The notes: generated by a model not told the origin, from the sequence alone. A stretch of 15,697 nt of DNA from JAFLDD01 sp049314715 (GCA_049314715.1 JBMOEL010000030.1:1-15697), one strand, 5' to 3'. Numbered from the stretch's first letter, positions 7,109 to 14,977 are shown. Made by a program: numbers and translations.

Positions 7109-8850
7109 TGGGCAAATTGTAGCTGATACAAATCGTGATACAAGCCGCGATCTGCCAGCAGATTTTTGTGCGTCCCTTGTTCGACGACTCGGCCCTTATC
7201 CAGCACCACGATACTATCTGCATGGTGAATGGTGGAAAGGCGATGTGCAATCACGAGTGTCGTGCGGTTTTGCATGAGCTCGGCTAATGCCTCCTGTACC
7301 ACGCGTTCGGAGGTGTTGTCCAATGCGCTAGTGGCTTCATCTAGCAGCAAAATAGGTGCGTTCTTCAAGATAGCGCGGGCGATGGAAAGCCGTTGACGCT
7401 GGCCCCCTGAGAGCTTTACGCCATGCGGTCCAATTTGCGTATCATAGCCTTGCGGTAATTCACGAATAAACGCGTCGGCATGGGCTTTGAGAGCTGCTTG
7501 AAAAATTTCATCATCGGAAGCATCAAGTCGTCCGTAAGCGATGTTCGCACGCACCGTATCGTCGAATAAAATAATATCCTGACTGACCAGTGCAAAACTG
7601 TTGCGTAAAGAGCTAATGGTAACGGTTCTAATGTCTTGCCCGTCAATCGTAATTGCGCCGCCACTCGTATCATAATAGCGCAGCAATAGGTTGATGATGG
7701 TGCTTTTCCCGCCGCCTGATGGCCCCACCAGCGCTACGGTTTTGCCAGCGGGAATGGTGAATGATACTGCTTCAATGCCGCCTGTACCTGGACCATAGAA
7801 GAAGCTGGCATTTTCGAGTTTTACTTCGCCGCTTCTAATCTGCAATGCCGGTGCATTAGGTGCTTCTTGAATAACGTTTTTGGTGTCCATCACCTCAAAG
7901 AATCTGCTTGCGGCGGCCATACCTTCTTGTAGTTGATTATTAAGGCTGGCGAGCACTTTTACGGGACGGTAGGCCATGATCATCGCTGTCATGAACGAAA
8001 AGAATGCACCAACACTCGTATCGCCATGAATGACTTCAAAGCCACCAAACCAGATGACGCTGGCAACAGCAATCCCGCCAAGCATATTCAGCATTGGCGC
8101 GCTTGCTGCTTGGACGCGTGCCGCTTTGATATATAAACGGAATAATTCGTCGACAGATTTGCGAACACGCGAAACCTCAAAATCTTCGCGGCCATAGGCT
8201 TTGACAGCGCGTGCGCCTTGGAAGGTGTCATCAAGCTGGCTGGTAAAATCTGCGAAACGTGCCTGTGTTATGTCGGTGACTTTACGCATGCGACGACCAA
8301 GGCGCATGACTGGAAGCACGGCAAAAATCAAAATACCAAAGGATAAAAGCGACATCGCCCAGCTTTGATAAAACATGAGGCCGACTAGAAAAATCATGGT
8401 CAATGATTCTTTGACAAAGCCCGTCAACACGTTGGAAACTGAAAGGCGCATGAGCATGATATCATTGGTCATGCGCGAGATAAGTCGGCCGGATGTTTGG
8501 TCATGAAAGAGCGTAATGTCAGCATGCATCAAATGTTTGAATAAATCGGTCTGCATATCGGAAACAACGCGCTGGCCGACATAGCGCAGATACAGTGCCT
8601 GCCCGTAATCAGCAAAGCCATTCAGGATAGAAATCAGGATAATGCCTAGTGGCAAGATGCTTAGCAACGCCACGTCTTTCTTGACGAAAATATCATCCAG
8701 CACGGGTTGAATCATATAGGCATTTGCTGCTGTCGTGCCCGCAACAATCATCATGCAGATGGTCGCTTTGATGAGTCGACGGCGATAAGGCAGGACATAG
8801 TTTGTCACTACGCGCCGCATCAGTTTCCAACTGGTGGTTTTTGGCGCCAT
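7105..8850 (-). CDS. msbA: ABC exporter, probable lipid A/LPS flippase MsbA
   Basis: A half-transporter of 581 residues that would work as a homodimer in the inner membrane. Residues about 25-310 are the six-helix exporter domain; the nucleotide-binding domain follows, with Walker A GPSGGGKST at 376-384, the Q-loop Gln at 424, the signature LSGGQ at 480-484, Walker B ILLLDE at 500-505, the D-loop SALD and the H-loop His at 536. Fold and motifs are certain. The substrate is inferred from position: it sits in one operon with waaA, lpxK, lpxL and a DUF374 gene, which is where an MsbA would belong. Its ATG overlaps the TAA of pmbA by one base (TAATG), and its TGA overlaps the next ATG. Confidence 0.9.
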   Translation of the reverse strand: MAPKTTSWKLMRRVVTNYVLPYRRRLIKATICMMIVAGTTAANAYMIQPVLDDIFVKKDVALLSILPLGIILISILNGFADYGQALYLRYVGQRVVSDMQTDLFKHLMHADITLFHDQTSGRLISRMTNDIMLMRLSVSNVLTGFVKESLTMIFLVGLMFYQSWAMSLLSFGILIFAVLPVMRLGRRMRKVTDITQARFADFTSQLDDTFQGARAVKAYGREDFEVSRVRKSVDELFRLYIKAARVQAASAPMLNMLGGIAVASVIWFGGFEVIHGDTSVGAFFSFMTAMIMAYRPVKVLASLNNQLQEGMAAASRFFEVMDTKNVIQEAPNAPALQIRSGEVKLENASFFYGPGTGGIEAVSFTIPAGKTVALVGPSGGGKSTIINLLLRYYDTSGGAITIDGQDIRTVTISSLRNSFALVSQDIILFDDTVRANIAYGRLDASDDEIFQAALKAHADAFIRELPQGYDTQIGPHGVKLSGGQRQRLSIARAILKNAPILLLDEATSALDNTSERVVQEALAELMQNRTTLVIAHRLSTIHHADSIVVLDKGRVVEQGTHKNLLADRGLYHDLYQLQFAQ

Positions 8851-10175
8851 TAGCTCCCCGCAATCGCCATGTTTGCTACACGCAAGGTGGGCACGTTGAA
8901 GCCATACTCGAAGTGTAAATCATTTGCGGCGGTAAGGTTTGCGAACAACTCGCGCAAGTTCCCCGCAATCGTAATTTCGCTGACGGGATAGGTCATCTCG
9001 CCATTTTCAACCATGAAGCCGGAAGCGCCTTGCGAGTAATCACCCGTAATTAAATTCACACCGTGACCAAAGGTTTCGGTGATGTAGAGGGCTTTACCCG
9101 TTTCTTGCATCAACGCTTCGGGCGTTTGTGTACCTGCAGCGATATAGAGATTGCTTGCGGATGGATGGGGTGCCGACGATAGGCTGCGCGAGGCATGGCC
9201 TGTCGTTTTCATGCCAAGCTGATTAGCCGAGCGCGTATCCAGCAACCAGTTATTGAGTGTTCCGTTACTCACCATTTCTTGCTTTTTCACGGCGACACCT
9301 TCACCATCACACGGGCGCGAAGCAAGACCGCGCTTGATAAGCGGGTCATCGATAATGGTGATGTTTTTTGCAAAAATGGCTGCGCCTAAATCGTTTTTCA
9401 AAAAACTCGTGCCACGCGCAATGGCGCTGCCTGATATTGCGCCTGTAAATGCGCCGAGCAACTGCTTGCCAACGCGAGGTTCAAAAATAATCGGCATATT
9501 AGTCGAGTTAATTTTGCGTGGTTTCATGCGGCGCAAAGTGCGCGATGCGGCTTCTTTGCCAATCGATTCAGCGCTGCGCACATCACGCATGAAACGCTTG
9601 CTGCAATAGGCATAATCGCGCTGCATGTCTTCGCCTTCGCCCGCGATAAGCGACAGTGATAAACCACCATGTGTGGTCGTATACTCATGTGCAACACCGT
9701 GTGATGTAAAAAGCCCCACCTGCAAGGTGCCCCATGATGCATCGGCGCCTTCGCTATTGGTGATGCCTTTTTCATTTCTGCCTGCTGCTTCGCACTCGCG
9801 TGCGAGTTGTTGCAGTTCGCTCATGCTGGGTTCCGCACTGTCAGCGAGGTCGAGTTCAGGCAGTTTTGCTGCAAGCAATGCTGCATCTGCCAGTGCAACA
9901 AATGGATCTTCTGGTGCGGCTTTTGCGATGGCAATGGCGCTATCTACCATACGTTCGATAGCAGTATGTGATAAATCAGAAGTTGAAAGGGTCGCCGTTT
10001 TTTTATCAACGAAAACGCGAATGCCTAGGCCGCAGGCCTCGGATTGCTCGATGGTTTCGGGTGCGCCGTTGCGAATGGACGCGGTTAAATCGCGTGAGGT
10101 AATGATCAGCGCATCAGCAGCATTTGCGCCACTCCGCATGGCGAGTGTGATCGCTTTTTGTGCAGCGCTGCTCAT
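8850..10175 (-). CDS. pmbA: TldE/PmbA subunit of the TldD-TldE metalloprotease
   Basis: Non-catalytic partner of the TldD peptidase; in E. coli the pair cleaves unfolded peptides, matures microcin B17 and degrades CcdA. The 441 residues match PmbA in length and in its C-terminal signature: PCDGEGV near 329-335 and TGDYSQGASGFMVENGE followed by YPVSEITIAGNL near 400. I see no HEXXXH zinc motif, which separates this TldE-type protein from TldD. TldD is not in the window. It overlaps rlmB by four bases upstream (ATGA) and msbA by one base downstream, placing it firmly in the lipid A operon. PmbA genes near waaA/lpxK are, as I recall, common in Alphaproteobacteria. Confidence 0.93.
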   Translation of the reverse strand: MSSAAQKAITLAMRSGANAADALIITSRDLTASIRNGAPETIEQSEACGLGIRVFVDKKTATLSTSDLSHTAIERMVDSAIAIAKAAPEDPFVALADAALLAAKLPELDLADSAEPSMSELQQLARECEAAGRNEKGITNSEGADASWGTLQVGLFTSHGVAHEYTTTHGGLSLSLIAGEGEDMQRDYAYCSKRFMRDVRSAESIGKEAASRTLRRMKPRKINSTNMPIIFEPRVGKQLLGAFTGAISGSAIARGTSFLKNDLGAAIFAKNITIIDDPLIKRGLASRPCDGEGVAVKKQEMVSNGTLNNWLLDTRSANQLGMKTTGHASRSLSSAPHPSASNLYIAAGTQTPEALMQETGKALYITETFGHGVNLITGDYSQGASGFMVENGEMTYPVSEITIAGNLRELFANLTAANDLHFEYGFNVPTLRVANMAIAGS

Positions 10176-10951
10176 GCACGGCTCACATAGAGTTGATAGA
10201 GCGCGACTGCCGCCGCATTCGACACGTTCAAACTTTCCATGCGGCTATCGATGGGCAGTTTTACCAATTCGTCGCAATGTTCGGCCGTAAGGCGGCGCAT
10301 GCCCTTGCCCTCAGCACCAAGTACCAGCGCCAGTTTACCCGTCGGTTTGCTTTCGGCGAGGGTGCGTTTCCCTGTGCCGTCGAGTCCTAATGTCCAAAAC
10401 CCAGCTTCTTTGATGTCACGAATCGCTTGGGCGAGGTTGGTGACTTCGATGATGGGCACGATGTCGAGTGCGCCACACGCAGCCTTTGCCATAACGGAGG
10501 CTTCGCGCGCCGAATGGTCTTTGGTAAGAATCAGCGCCGTCACGCCAAATGCGGCAGATGTGCGCAAAATCGCGCCAACATTATGTGGGTCTGTCACTTG
10601 GTCAAGAATCAGCAAAGGGCCGTTGCCCATTAAATGCGGCTCGAGCGTATCCCGCTCCAGCGGTTGCACCAGTGCGGCAATGCCTTGATGCACCGTGTCC
10701 GAACCAGCGACGCGCTCCATTTCTTTGCCATCAACCGTTTCGGGCCTAATGCTGCGCTCAAATCGTGGTAATTCTGCAGCGGAGGAGGCGGTGACCAACA
10801 AACGGCTTACGGTGCGCTCGGGGTTATTTAGCGCGGCTAGCACCGCGTGCCAACCCACCATCCAATAGCACCCTGCGGGTGTTGCTGGTCGTTTTTGGTC
10901 ATGTTCAGCCCGTGCGTGATGGGGCCGATTCTTGTGTTTCTTCATAGACAT
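10172..10951 (-). CDS. rlmB: TrmH/RlmB-family 23S rRNA 2'-O-methyltransferase
   Basis: SPOUT-class methyltransferase, most likely methylating G2251 of 23S rRNA with S-adenosylmethionine. The 259 residues hold a basic, His/Lys-rich N-terminal extension (1-28), the RNA-binding domain beginning GWHAVLAAL at 33-41, and the three knotted-domain motifs: DPHNVGAILRT at 121-131, LVLGAEGKG at 209-217 and LPIDSRMESLNVSNAAA at 232-248. An ATG at 10945, two codons in, is an equal candidate start; neither has a good Shine-Dalgarno. The exact nucleotide modified is inferred from the family, since sister enzymes methylate tRNA. It is the first gene of the seven-gene operon, so its promoter should lie in 10952-11061, where I see no strong match. 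Confidence 0.9.
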   Translation of the reverse strand: MSMKKHKNRPHHARAEHDQKRPATPAGCYWMVGWHAVLAALNNPERTVSRLLVTASSAAELPRFERSIRPETVDGKEMERVAGSDTVHQGIAALVQPLERDTLEPHLMGNGPLLILDQVTDPHNVGAILRTSAAFGVTALILTKDHSAREASVMAKAACGALDIVPIIEVTNLAQAIRDIKEAGFWTLGLDGTGKRTLAESKPTGKLALVLGAEGKGMRRLTAEHCDELVKLPIDSRMESLNVSNAAAVALYQLYVSRA

Positions 10952-11061
10952 AGCAGGGTCTTAGCGCAGGGCGGGGGCGCTTACCAGCAAAACTTCATCA
11001 AACCGTCATACCCAGACTATGTGGATAGCGCTAGAATGCATCTGAAATTTAGGAGGATTTT

Positions 11062-11688
11062 ATGACAATCCGTGATGATGATGGTTATGAAGAGCCTATT
11101 GAGGCTCATCAGGCACTTGTAGCAAGGGATGCAGTCACATCAGACTATGGCGATTTTACCATTGATCGTAAACGACTCGATATCTTGCTCGCCAAGGATG
11201 GTTTTATTCCTTGGGGTGATTTATTACCAATGATTGCTCGGCATTTACGTCTCAAAGGAGATGATGAGTTATCACAAAATGAAACATGGAAACTTTTTGT
11301 GGATGAAGTCTGTAACAGAGCACCCGCATTAGTATCGAGCGAAGATCGTATTAGAGTATCACTACAAGACCCTAAACCCGTTGTGGGATTTGCCGAGGCG
11401 GTAAGTCTTTATCTGCGCTTGCCAGCAAGTGATTTAATGATTGCGCATTTGCTGCAAGCGGAAACTGGCAAAGAGGTAGAGGTTGATAAGGACGGTACGT
11501 TAAGACTCGACCTTGCAGGATTGGAAGCAGGTGCAGGAATGGATGGTGGTGCTGCTGGACGTCGACAACGCATGGCAACCATGATTGACCCACGACAGCC
11601 TGTACCAGATGGTATGGGTCCTTACCAAAGGTTTGAACAAATGCGTGCTCTGCTGCGTAATGGTGGTGAGCGCACAGGCGGTGACTAG
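11062..11688 (+). CDS. Hypothetical acidic soluble protein
   Basis: Encodes 208 residues with an excellent ribosome binding site, AGGAGG at 11051-11056, five bases before the ATG. A possible -10 box TAGAAT lies at 11032-11037, but I see no matching -35. The N-terminal 30 residues are very acidic (TIRDDDGYEEP). Residues about 35-130 look like a helical globular domain with WGDLLPMIARHL and AEAVSLYLRLP. The tail from 155 is Gly/Met/Arg-rich (LEAGAGMDGGAAGRR, then MGPYQRFEQMRALLRNGG), probably flexible. No membrane segment, signal peptide or catalytic motif is visible, and I do not recognise the family. It is divergent from the lipid A operon and upstream of efp, 157 bp away. The strong ribosome binding site and clean frame make it real. 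Confidence 0.8.
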   Translation: MTIRDDDGYEEPIEAHQALVARDAVTSDYGDFTIDRKRLDILLAKDGFIPWGDLLPMIARHLRLKGDDELSQNETWKLFVDEVCNRAPALVSSEDRIRVSLQDPKPVVGFAEAVSLYLRLPASDLMIAHLLQAETGKEVEVDKDGTLRLDLAGLEAGAGMDGGAAGRRQRMATMIDPRQPVPDGMGPYQRFEQMRALLRNGGERTGGD

Positions 11689-11778
11689 TCCCCGCTTGCA
11701 ATCTTAGAATCCAACGCTATGGTGCCGCAGCATTGAAAAACCTGTTATTCGAGCGCAGTAGGCGCGAGACAGCCATGA

Positions 11779-11817
11779 GCCCGCGAAGCGGCGCTTCATT
11801 GCGGAGGCCAGAAGGCC
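11779..11817. repeat. Hairpin cluster upstream of efp, repeat copy 2
   Basis: The 157-bp leader region before efp contains CCGC-GAA-GCGG (11781-11791), which carries the same 13-mer as 3323-3335. It overlaps an alternative stem GAAGC-GGC-GCTTC (11785-11797) and is followed by GGCC-AGAA-GGCC (11806-11817). The first two stems share bases and cannot form together. There is no T-run after them, so they are not a terminator. The last stem ends 15 bases before the efp ribosome binding site. They may be a dispersed repeat, or structure in the efp leader. Confidence 0.5.
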
Positions 11818-11845
11818 GTAGCAGTAAGCATTAAAGGAGTAACCT

Positions 11846-12409
11846 ATGAAAGTAGATGGTTCAGCCGTACGTTCCGGTATGGTGATTGAATATGAAAACA
11901 AGCTCTGGCTCGTGGTGAAGCACGAGATTCGCACACCTGGCAACCTGCGCGCTTTCAACCAAGTGGAGTTGAAAGACGTGAAATCAGGCACGAAAAACAA
12001 TATACGTCTGAACTCTGGCGCTGCCGTTGAGCGCGTGCAGATTGATTCGCGCAAGGCGAACTTCTTGTTCGATGATGGTGAAAACCTCAACTTCATGGAC
12101 AACGAAAATTTCGAGCAATTCACCTTGCCTAAGGAACTGATTGGCGACGCGCTGCCCTTCCTGCAAGACAATATGACCGTGGATATCGAGATGTATGAAA
12201 CCACCCCGCTTTCCGTGAAACTTCCGGGTACGGCGATTTGCGAAATCGTCGATACCGAAGCAGTGGTGAAGGGCCAAACCGCTTCGTCTTCCTATAAGCC
12301 CGCAACGCTCGATAATGGTGCGCGCGTGATGGTACCGCCTTATATTACGGCGGGTGAGAAAATCGTCGTGAAGATTGAAGATTTGAGCTTCATGGAACGC
12401 GCGAAGTAG
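11846..12409 (+). CDS. efp: Elongation factor P with an Asn-tipped loop
   Basis: EF-P enters the ribosome between the P and E sites and relieves stalling at consecutive prolines. The 187 residues and three-domain order are normal, ending in the conserved KGQTASSSYKPATLDNGARV and VPPYITAGEKIVVK stretches. AAAGGAG at 11833-11839, six bases before the ATG, is a good ribosome binding site. The unusual part is domain I: the tip loop reads TPGNLRAF (residues 30-37), so Asn33 stands where E. coli EF-P has Lys34 in PGKGQAF, the residue that EpmA beta-lysylates. The loop length is unchanged, so the alignment is unambiguous. No epmA, epmB or earP lies nearby. The identity of the protein is certain; how its tip works is an open question. 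Confidence 0.97.
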   Translation: MKVDGSAVRSGMVIEYENKLWLVVKHEIRTPGNLRAFNQVELKDVKSGTKNNIRLNSGAAVERVQIDSRKANFLFDDGENLNFMDNENFEQFTLPKELIGDALPFLQDNMTVDIEMYETTPLSVKLPGTAICEIVDTEAVVKGQTASSSYKPATLDNGARVMVPPYITAGEKIVVKIEDLSFMERAK

Positions 12410-12461
12410 GCTGTTTTCAACTCTAGGTGTATTCTGGTGACGATTGCATGACGATATGCGT

Positions 12462-12473
12462 GCTATGCATAGC
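12462..12473. repeat. 12-bp perfect palindrome between efp and the PIN-like gene
   Basis: GCTATGCATAGC reads identically on both strands. It lies 53 bp past the efp stop codon and about 40 bp upstream of a candidate -10 element, so it could be an operator. There is no T-run after it and, as a fully self-complementary sequence, it leaves no loop, so it is unlikely to be a terminator. Function is unproven. Confidence 0.4.
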
Positions 12474-12509
12474 TTTGCGCGATATAAATCATAGGTTACG
12501 TCATCATTC

Positions 12510-12518
12510 TGACATAAT
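12510..12518 (+). promoter_or_regulatory. Candidate extended -10 promoter of the PIN-like gene
   Basis: TGACATAAT fits an extended -10 (TGn followed by CATAAT, five of six consensus bases). No good -35 is seen 16-18 bp upstream, which extended -10 promoters can tolerate. Transcription would begin near 12525, giving a leader of about 34 bases to the ATG at 12559. Confidence 0.35.
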
Positions 12519-12558
12519 TAAGCGCTAGTTTGCTTTGGTATTCATTCGGTCCATAAGC

Positions 12559-14067
12559 ATGCAACACAGCTCAACAGAAAAACCACCAATTATTTTTGTC
12601 GATACGGGAACGTTGCTGACCCTGCTATTGGGTCATCACGAGGAATTAGGCTATAGGGCTTCTTTTGATGACGATTGCCACGATTCCGATATGCCGCCTA
12701 ATCTGGGATATGCTTCGCTATTATTAGCCCTAGCAAAACAAGGACTGGTGGATTTAAGGCTCACCGATATGGTGGTTGCTGAATTTCTCGGTTTGCAGTC
12801 GCCCGTCTATGCTGATGACTTGAAGGGGCGCCACCCTAACCTAAAGCCTGAGCATATTCCTAGCGGCTTTCAATTTCGCCAAGAGCGACTGACGCTTCTG
12901 CGCGCCTTGTTGAAAACGGGACATGCCGAAATCGTGCCTACGAAAGCAGGCACGGAACAGTTGGACCGCGCGCATGCATTATTGCAAGTTACTAAAGAAG
13001 AAAAGCGGTCCGCATGGGATGAGTCTGGCGACGCGGATTGGCTGGCTGGTGAGGTCGATAAGGAAGCACTACGCGTACATTTGTTGGATAGTGGTTCCAA
13101 GCTCACCACAGCAATGCGACGTCATAATCTTATGCCCAAACCGGGTGATATTAACCCCGATTATGAATATTTGTTACATAATGCAGAACTTTTCTTCCCA
13201 GCGCAGCTTTACGCCAACTACTCTGACCGAGGTGAGATGTCGATTGCAGATGCCATCCATGAGGCACAAACCAATGAACCTGATCGATCGCGTTTTGTTT
13301 TGTTCGAGGGTTCGGATGTTCGTGGACGCATTATCCAGCGATTAATTTTCAATAAATTGAGCGATGAAGGCCGACCTATTCGTCACGTCACTCAAGACCA
13401 AAAACAAGGGGAAAAAGGACAAACAGATTTAGAAAAGCCATATATTGAGGCTTATCACTATCATCAGGTAGGCAAACCCCGCGCGCGCTATAACCCGAAT
13501 TTGCCGACGTTTCAGTCCAAAGGCGAAACCTATGTCGATAAAATAGGGGATTTCAATTTCCTTACCACCAAATCTTTTCTACATGGCGTGATGCAGAGTG
13601 CAGCAAATCTTAAGAAATATAAGAAAGCCGGCATTGAGAACGCGGATCGATTTTATATCCTAGCGGAAGATGAAACATCGAATCTTGACGGTTGCTATGA
13701 ACAAGTGATTGAGCAGGTCTGTTCAAACGGTCTACCAAGGCAATATGACAGGGAGCATGACGAGCATATATCCAATGTGGTAGAATCTCCTAACGGGCAA
13801 TCACAAAATACGGAGCATCCATGGCAACATTATGTGATGCAACCTGAATATGCACAACAACTAGTGGTGGCGTTGAATTCTTTTGCGGATTACCGCGACC
13901 AAGAATTTGAACGCTATGCTACGCATTTATTCGAGCACGCTGTTGGTCAGGCATCCGAACTCTCGCCGGAAATGATGGAGCGCTTCTTGCATCGCTTGCG
14001 AGATGGATTGGGTCAATGCGCTGCGGCGCAGCGAATCGCAGGCGCTATAAAGGGTCGGGGTGAATGA
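12559..14067 (+). CDS. Large protein with a predicted N-terminal PIN-like nuclease domain
   Basis: I read 502 residues from the ATG at 12559; a TTG at 12535 would add eight. Neither has a clear ribosome binding site. The N-terminal half has the spacing and setting of a PIN nuclease. Counting from the ATG: IIFVDTGTLLTLLL with Asp15; LTDMVVAEFLG with Glu75; MSIADAIHEA with Asp231; and RFVLFEGSDVRGR with Asp253. These correspond to the first-strand Asp, the helix Glu and the two late Asp residues that bind metal in PIN enzymes. If right, the protein would cut RNA or single-stranded DNA. The gap between the second and third acidic positions is much longer than in typical small PIN toxins. Residues 270-502 match nothing I know and end in a helical, Arg-rich tail. 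No antitoxin-like gene adjoins it. Confidence 0.75.
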   Translation: MQHSSTEKPPIIFVDTGTLLTLLLGHHEELGYRASFDDDCHDSDMPPNLGYASLLLALAKQGLVDLRLTDMVVAEFLGLQSPVYADDLKGRHPNLKPEHIPSGFQFRQERLTLLRALLKTGHAEIVPTKAGTEQLDRAHALLQVTKEEKRSAWDESGDADWLAGEVDKEALRVHLLDSGSKLTTAMRRHNLMPKPGDINPDYEYLLHNAELFFPAQLYANYSDRGEMSIADAIHEAQTNEPDRSRFVLFEGSDVRGRIIQRLIFNKLSDEGRPIRHVTQDQKQGEKGQTDLEKPYIEAYHYHQVGKPRARYNPNLPTFQSKGETYVDKIGDFNFLTTKSFLHGVMQSAANLKKYKKAGIENADRFYILAEDETSNLDGCYEQVIEQVCSNGLPRQYDREHDEHISNVVESPNGQSQNTEHPWQHYVMQPEYAQQLVVALNSFADYRDQEFERYATHLFEHAVGQASELSPEMMERFLHRLRDGLGQCAAAQRIAGAIKGRGE

Positions 14068-14971
14068 TTACCTCCGCGCCAGGGAAGGTTTCCATCAATT
14101 TATTTTCAAGCCTATCGACAATATCATGCGCTTCTTTGAAGCTGAGCGACGCGTCGATATCAATATGCATTTGCATGAAGGGCTTATTGCCCGCATAGCG
14201 CGTTTTCAAATTATGGTGGCCGCGCACTTCTGGCATGGATTCCAGCACTGCATAGATTTTTGCTTTCTCGCTATCGGGCATTTCTTTGTCCATAAGGTTA
14301 TTATAGGCGCGCAGACCTAAATCCTTGCTGGAATAGATGATAGCGAGTGCCATGAGTATCGCCATGGCAGGGTCGGCCCATAACCAGCCCGAAATGCTGG
14401 TGAGAACGAGGGCGACGATGACACCGAGATTGAATAACACATCGCCCACATAATGCAGGCGATCGGAGGCGACGATGAGTGATTTCGTGCGTTTAGCGAC
14501 GTAGCCTTGAAAAAGTACAAGGATACCCGTTGCAATCATGGCGATGATGGAGACACCAATGCCCAATGCGGAATGGGTCATGGGTTCGGGGTTGCTCAGG
14601 CGCTCAAAGGATTGCAACATAATGATGAGCATGGATGCAACAATGCAAGCGCACTGCGCAAGGCCGACAATATCCTCAATCCGTGTATGGCCGAAGCGGT
14701 GGTCGTCGTCCGCAGGTTTGAGTGCGTAACGCAGCGCAATGAGGTTCATGATGGAAGTCAGCACATCAAAAAACGAATCGGTGAGTGAGGAGAGCATGGA
14801 GAGCGAATCGCTCATCCACCACGCAATGGTTTTGAGAATGATGAGTGCTGATGCCATGCCCACCGAGGCATAGGTGGCAAGGCGCATCAGCCGCGCGTCT
14901 TCTTCATAGACGGTGCCGCGAATCTCTGGCGAGACGCTTGGTATATGATGATGGTGATGTCCGATGCCCAT
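14045..14971 (-). CDS. Cation diffusion facilitator (FieF-like metal efflux transporter)
   Basis: Inner-membrane proton-driven exporter of divalent metals (Zn, Fe, Cd, Mn or Co). The 308 residues show six membrane segments and the four-residue transport site: Asp65 and Asp69 in SLTDSFFD, and His173 and Asp177 in HYVGD. DHRFGHTRIED at 90-100 is the family's connecting loop. The cytosolic domain carries metal-binding residues in MHIDID (268-273), KEAHDI (279-284) and the closing IIHPDPL. This Asp-Asp/His-Asp site resembles FieF/YiiP, but the metal cannot be fixed from sequence. The N-terminus MGIGHHHHHIP has five consecutive His, probably a metal-binding tail. There is no Shine-Dalgarno; a promoter just upstream suggests a leaderless transcript. 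Its 3' end overlaps the PIN-like gene by 23 bases. Confidence 0.92.
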   Translation of the reverse strand: MGIGHHHHHIPSVSPEIRGTVYEEDARLMRLATYASVGMASALIILKTIAWWMSDSLSMLSSLTDSFFDVLTSIMNLIALRYALKPADDDHRFGHTRIEDIVGLAQCACIVASMLIIMLQSFERLSNPEPMTHSALGIGVSIIAMIATGILVLFQGYVAKRTKSLIVASDRLHYVGDVLFNLGVIVALVLTSISGWLWADPAMAILMALAIIYSSKDLGLRAYNNLMDKEMPDSEKAKIYAVLESMPEVRGHHNLKTRYAGNKPFMQMHIDIDASLSFKEAHDIVDRLENKLMETFPGAEVIIHPDPL

Positions 14972-14977
14972 GTGTCA

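Noticed and set aside
9625..10290. A 221-codon + strand open frame, Ser/Ala-rich
   Set aside because: It lies fully opposite pmbA and rlmB, whose family motifs are clear. Its composition (Ser, Ala, Cys, Arg) is what the complement of these Ala/Glu-rich genes produces, and it has no ribosome binding site or known motif.
11704..12204. A 166-codon - strand open frame opposite efp
   Set aside because: It is the mirror of efp codons. EF-P is certain on the + strand, and the - frame shows no family features.
12535..12558. TTG start giving eight extra residues to the PIN-like protein
   Set aside because: It lacks a ribosome binding site, the added residues have no recognisable feature, and the ATG at 12559 is the simpler choice; it cannot be excluded.
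12559..14971. Toxin-antitoxin pair made of the PIN-like gene and its neighbour
   Set aside because: The neighbour is a convergent metal transporter, no small gene precedes the PIN-like frame, and the protein is far larger than VapC.
14939..14971. His run as a vector or cloning artefact
   Set aside because: The region continues without a break into native-looking promoter DNA and a natural transporter gene, and CDF proteins often carry His-rich stretches.
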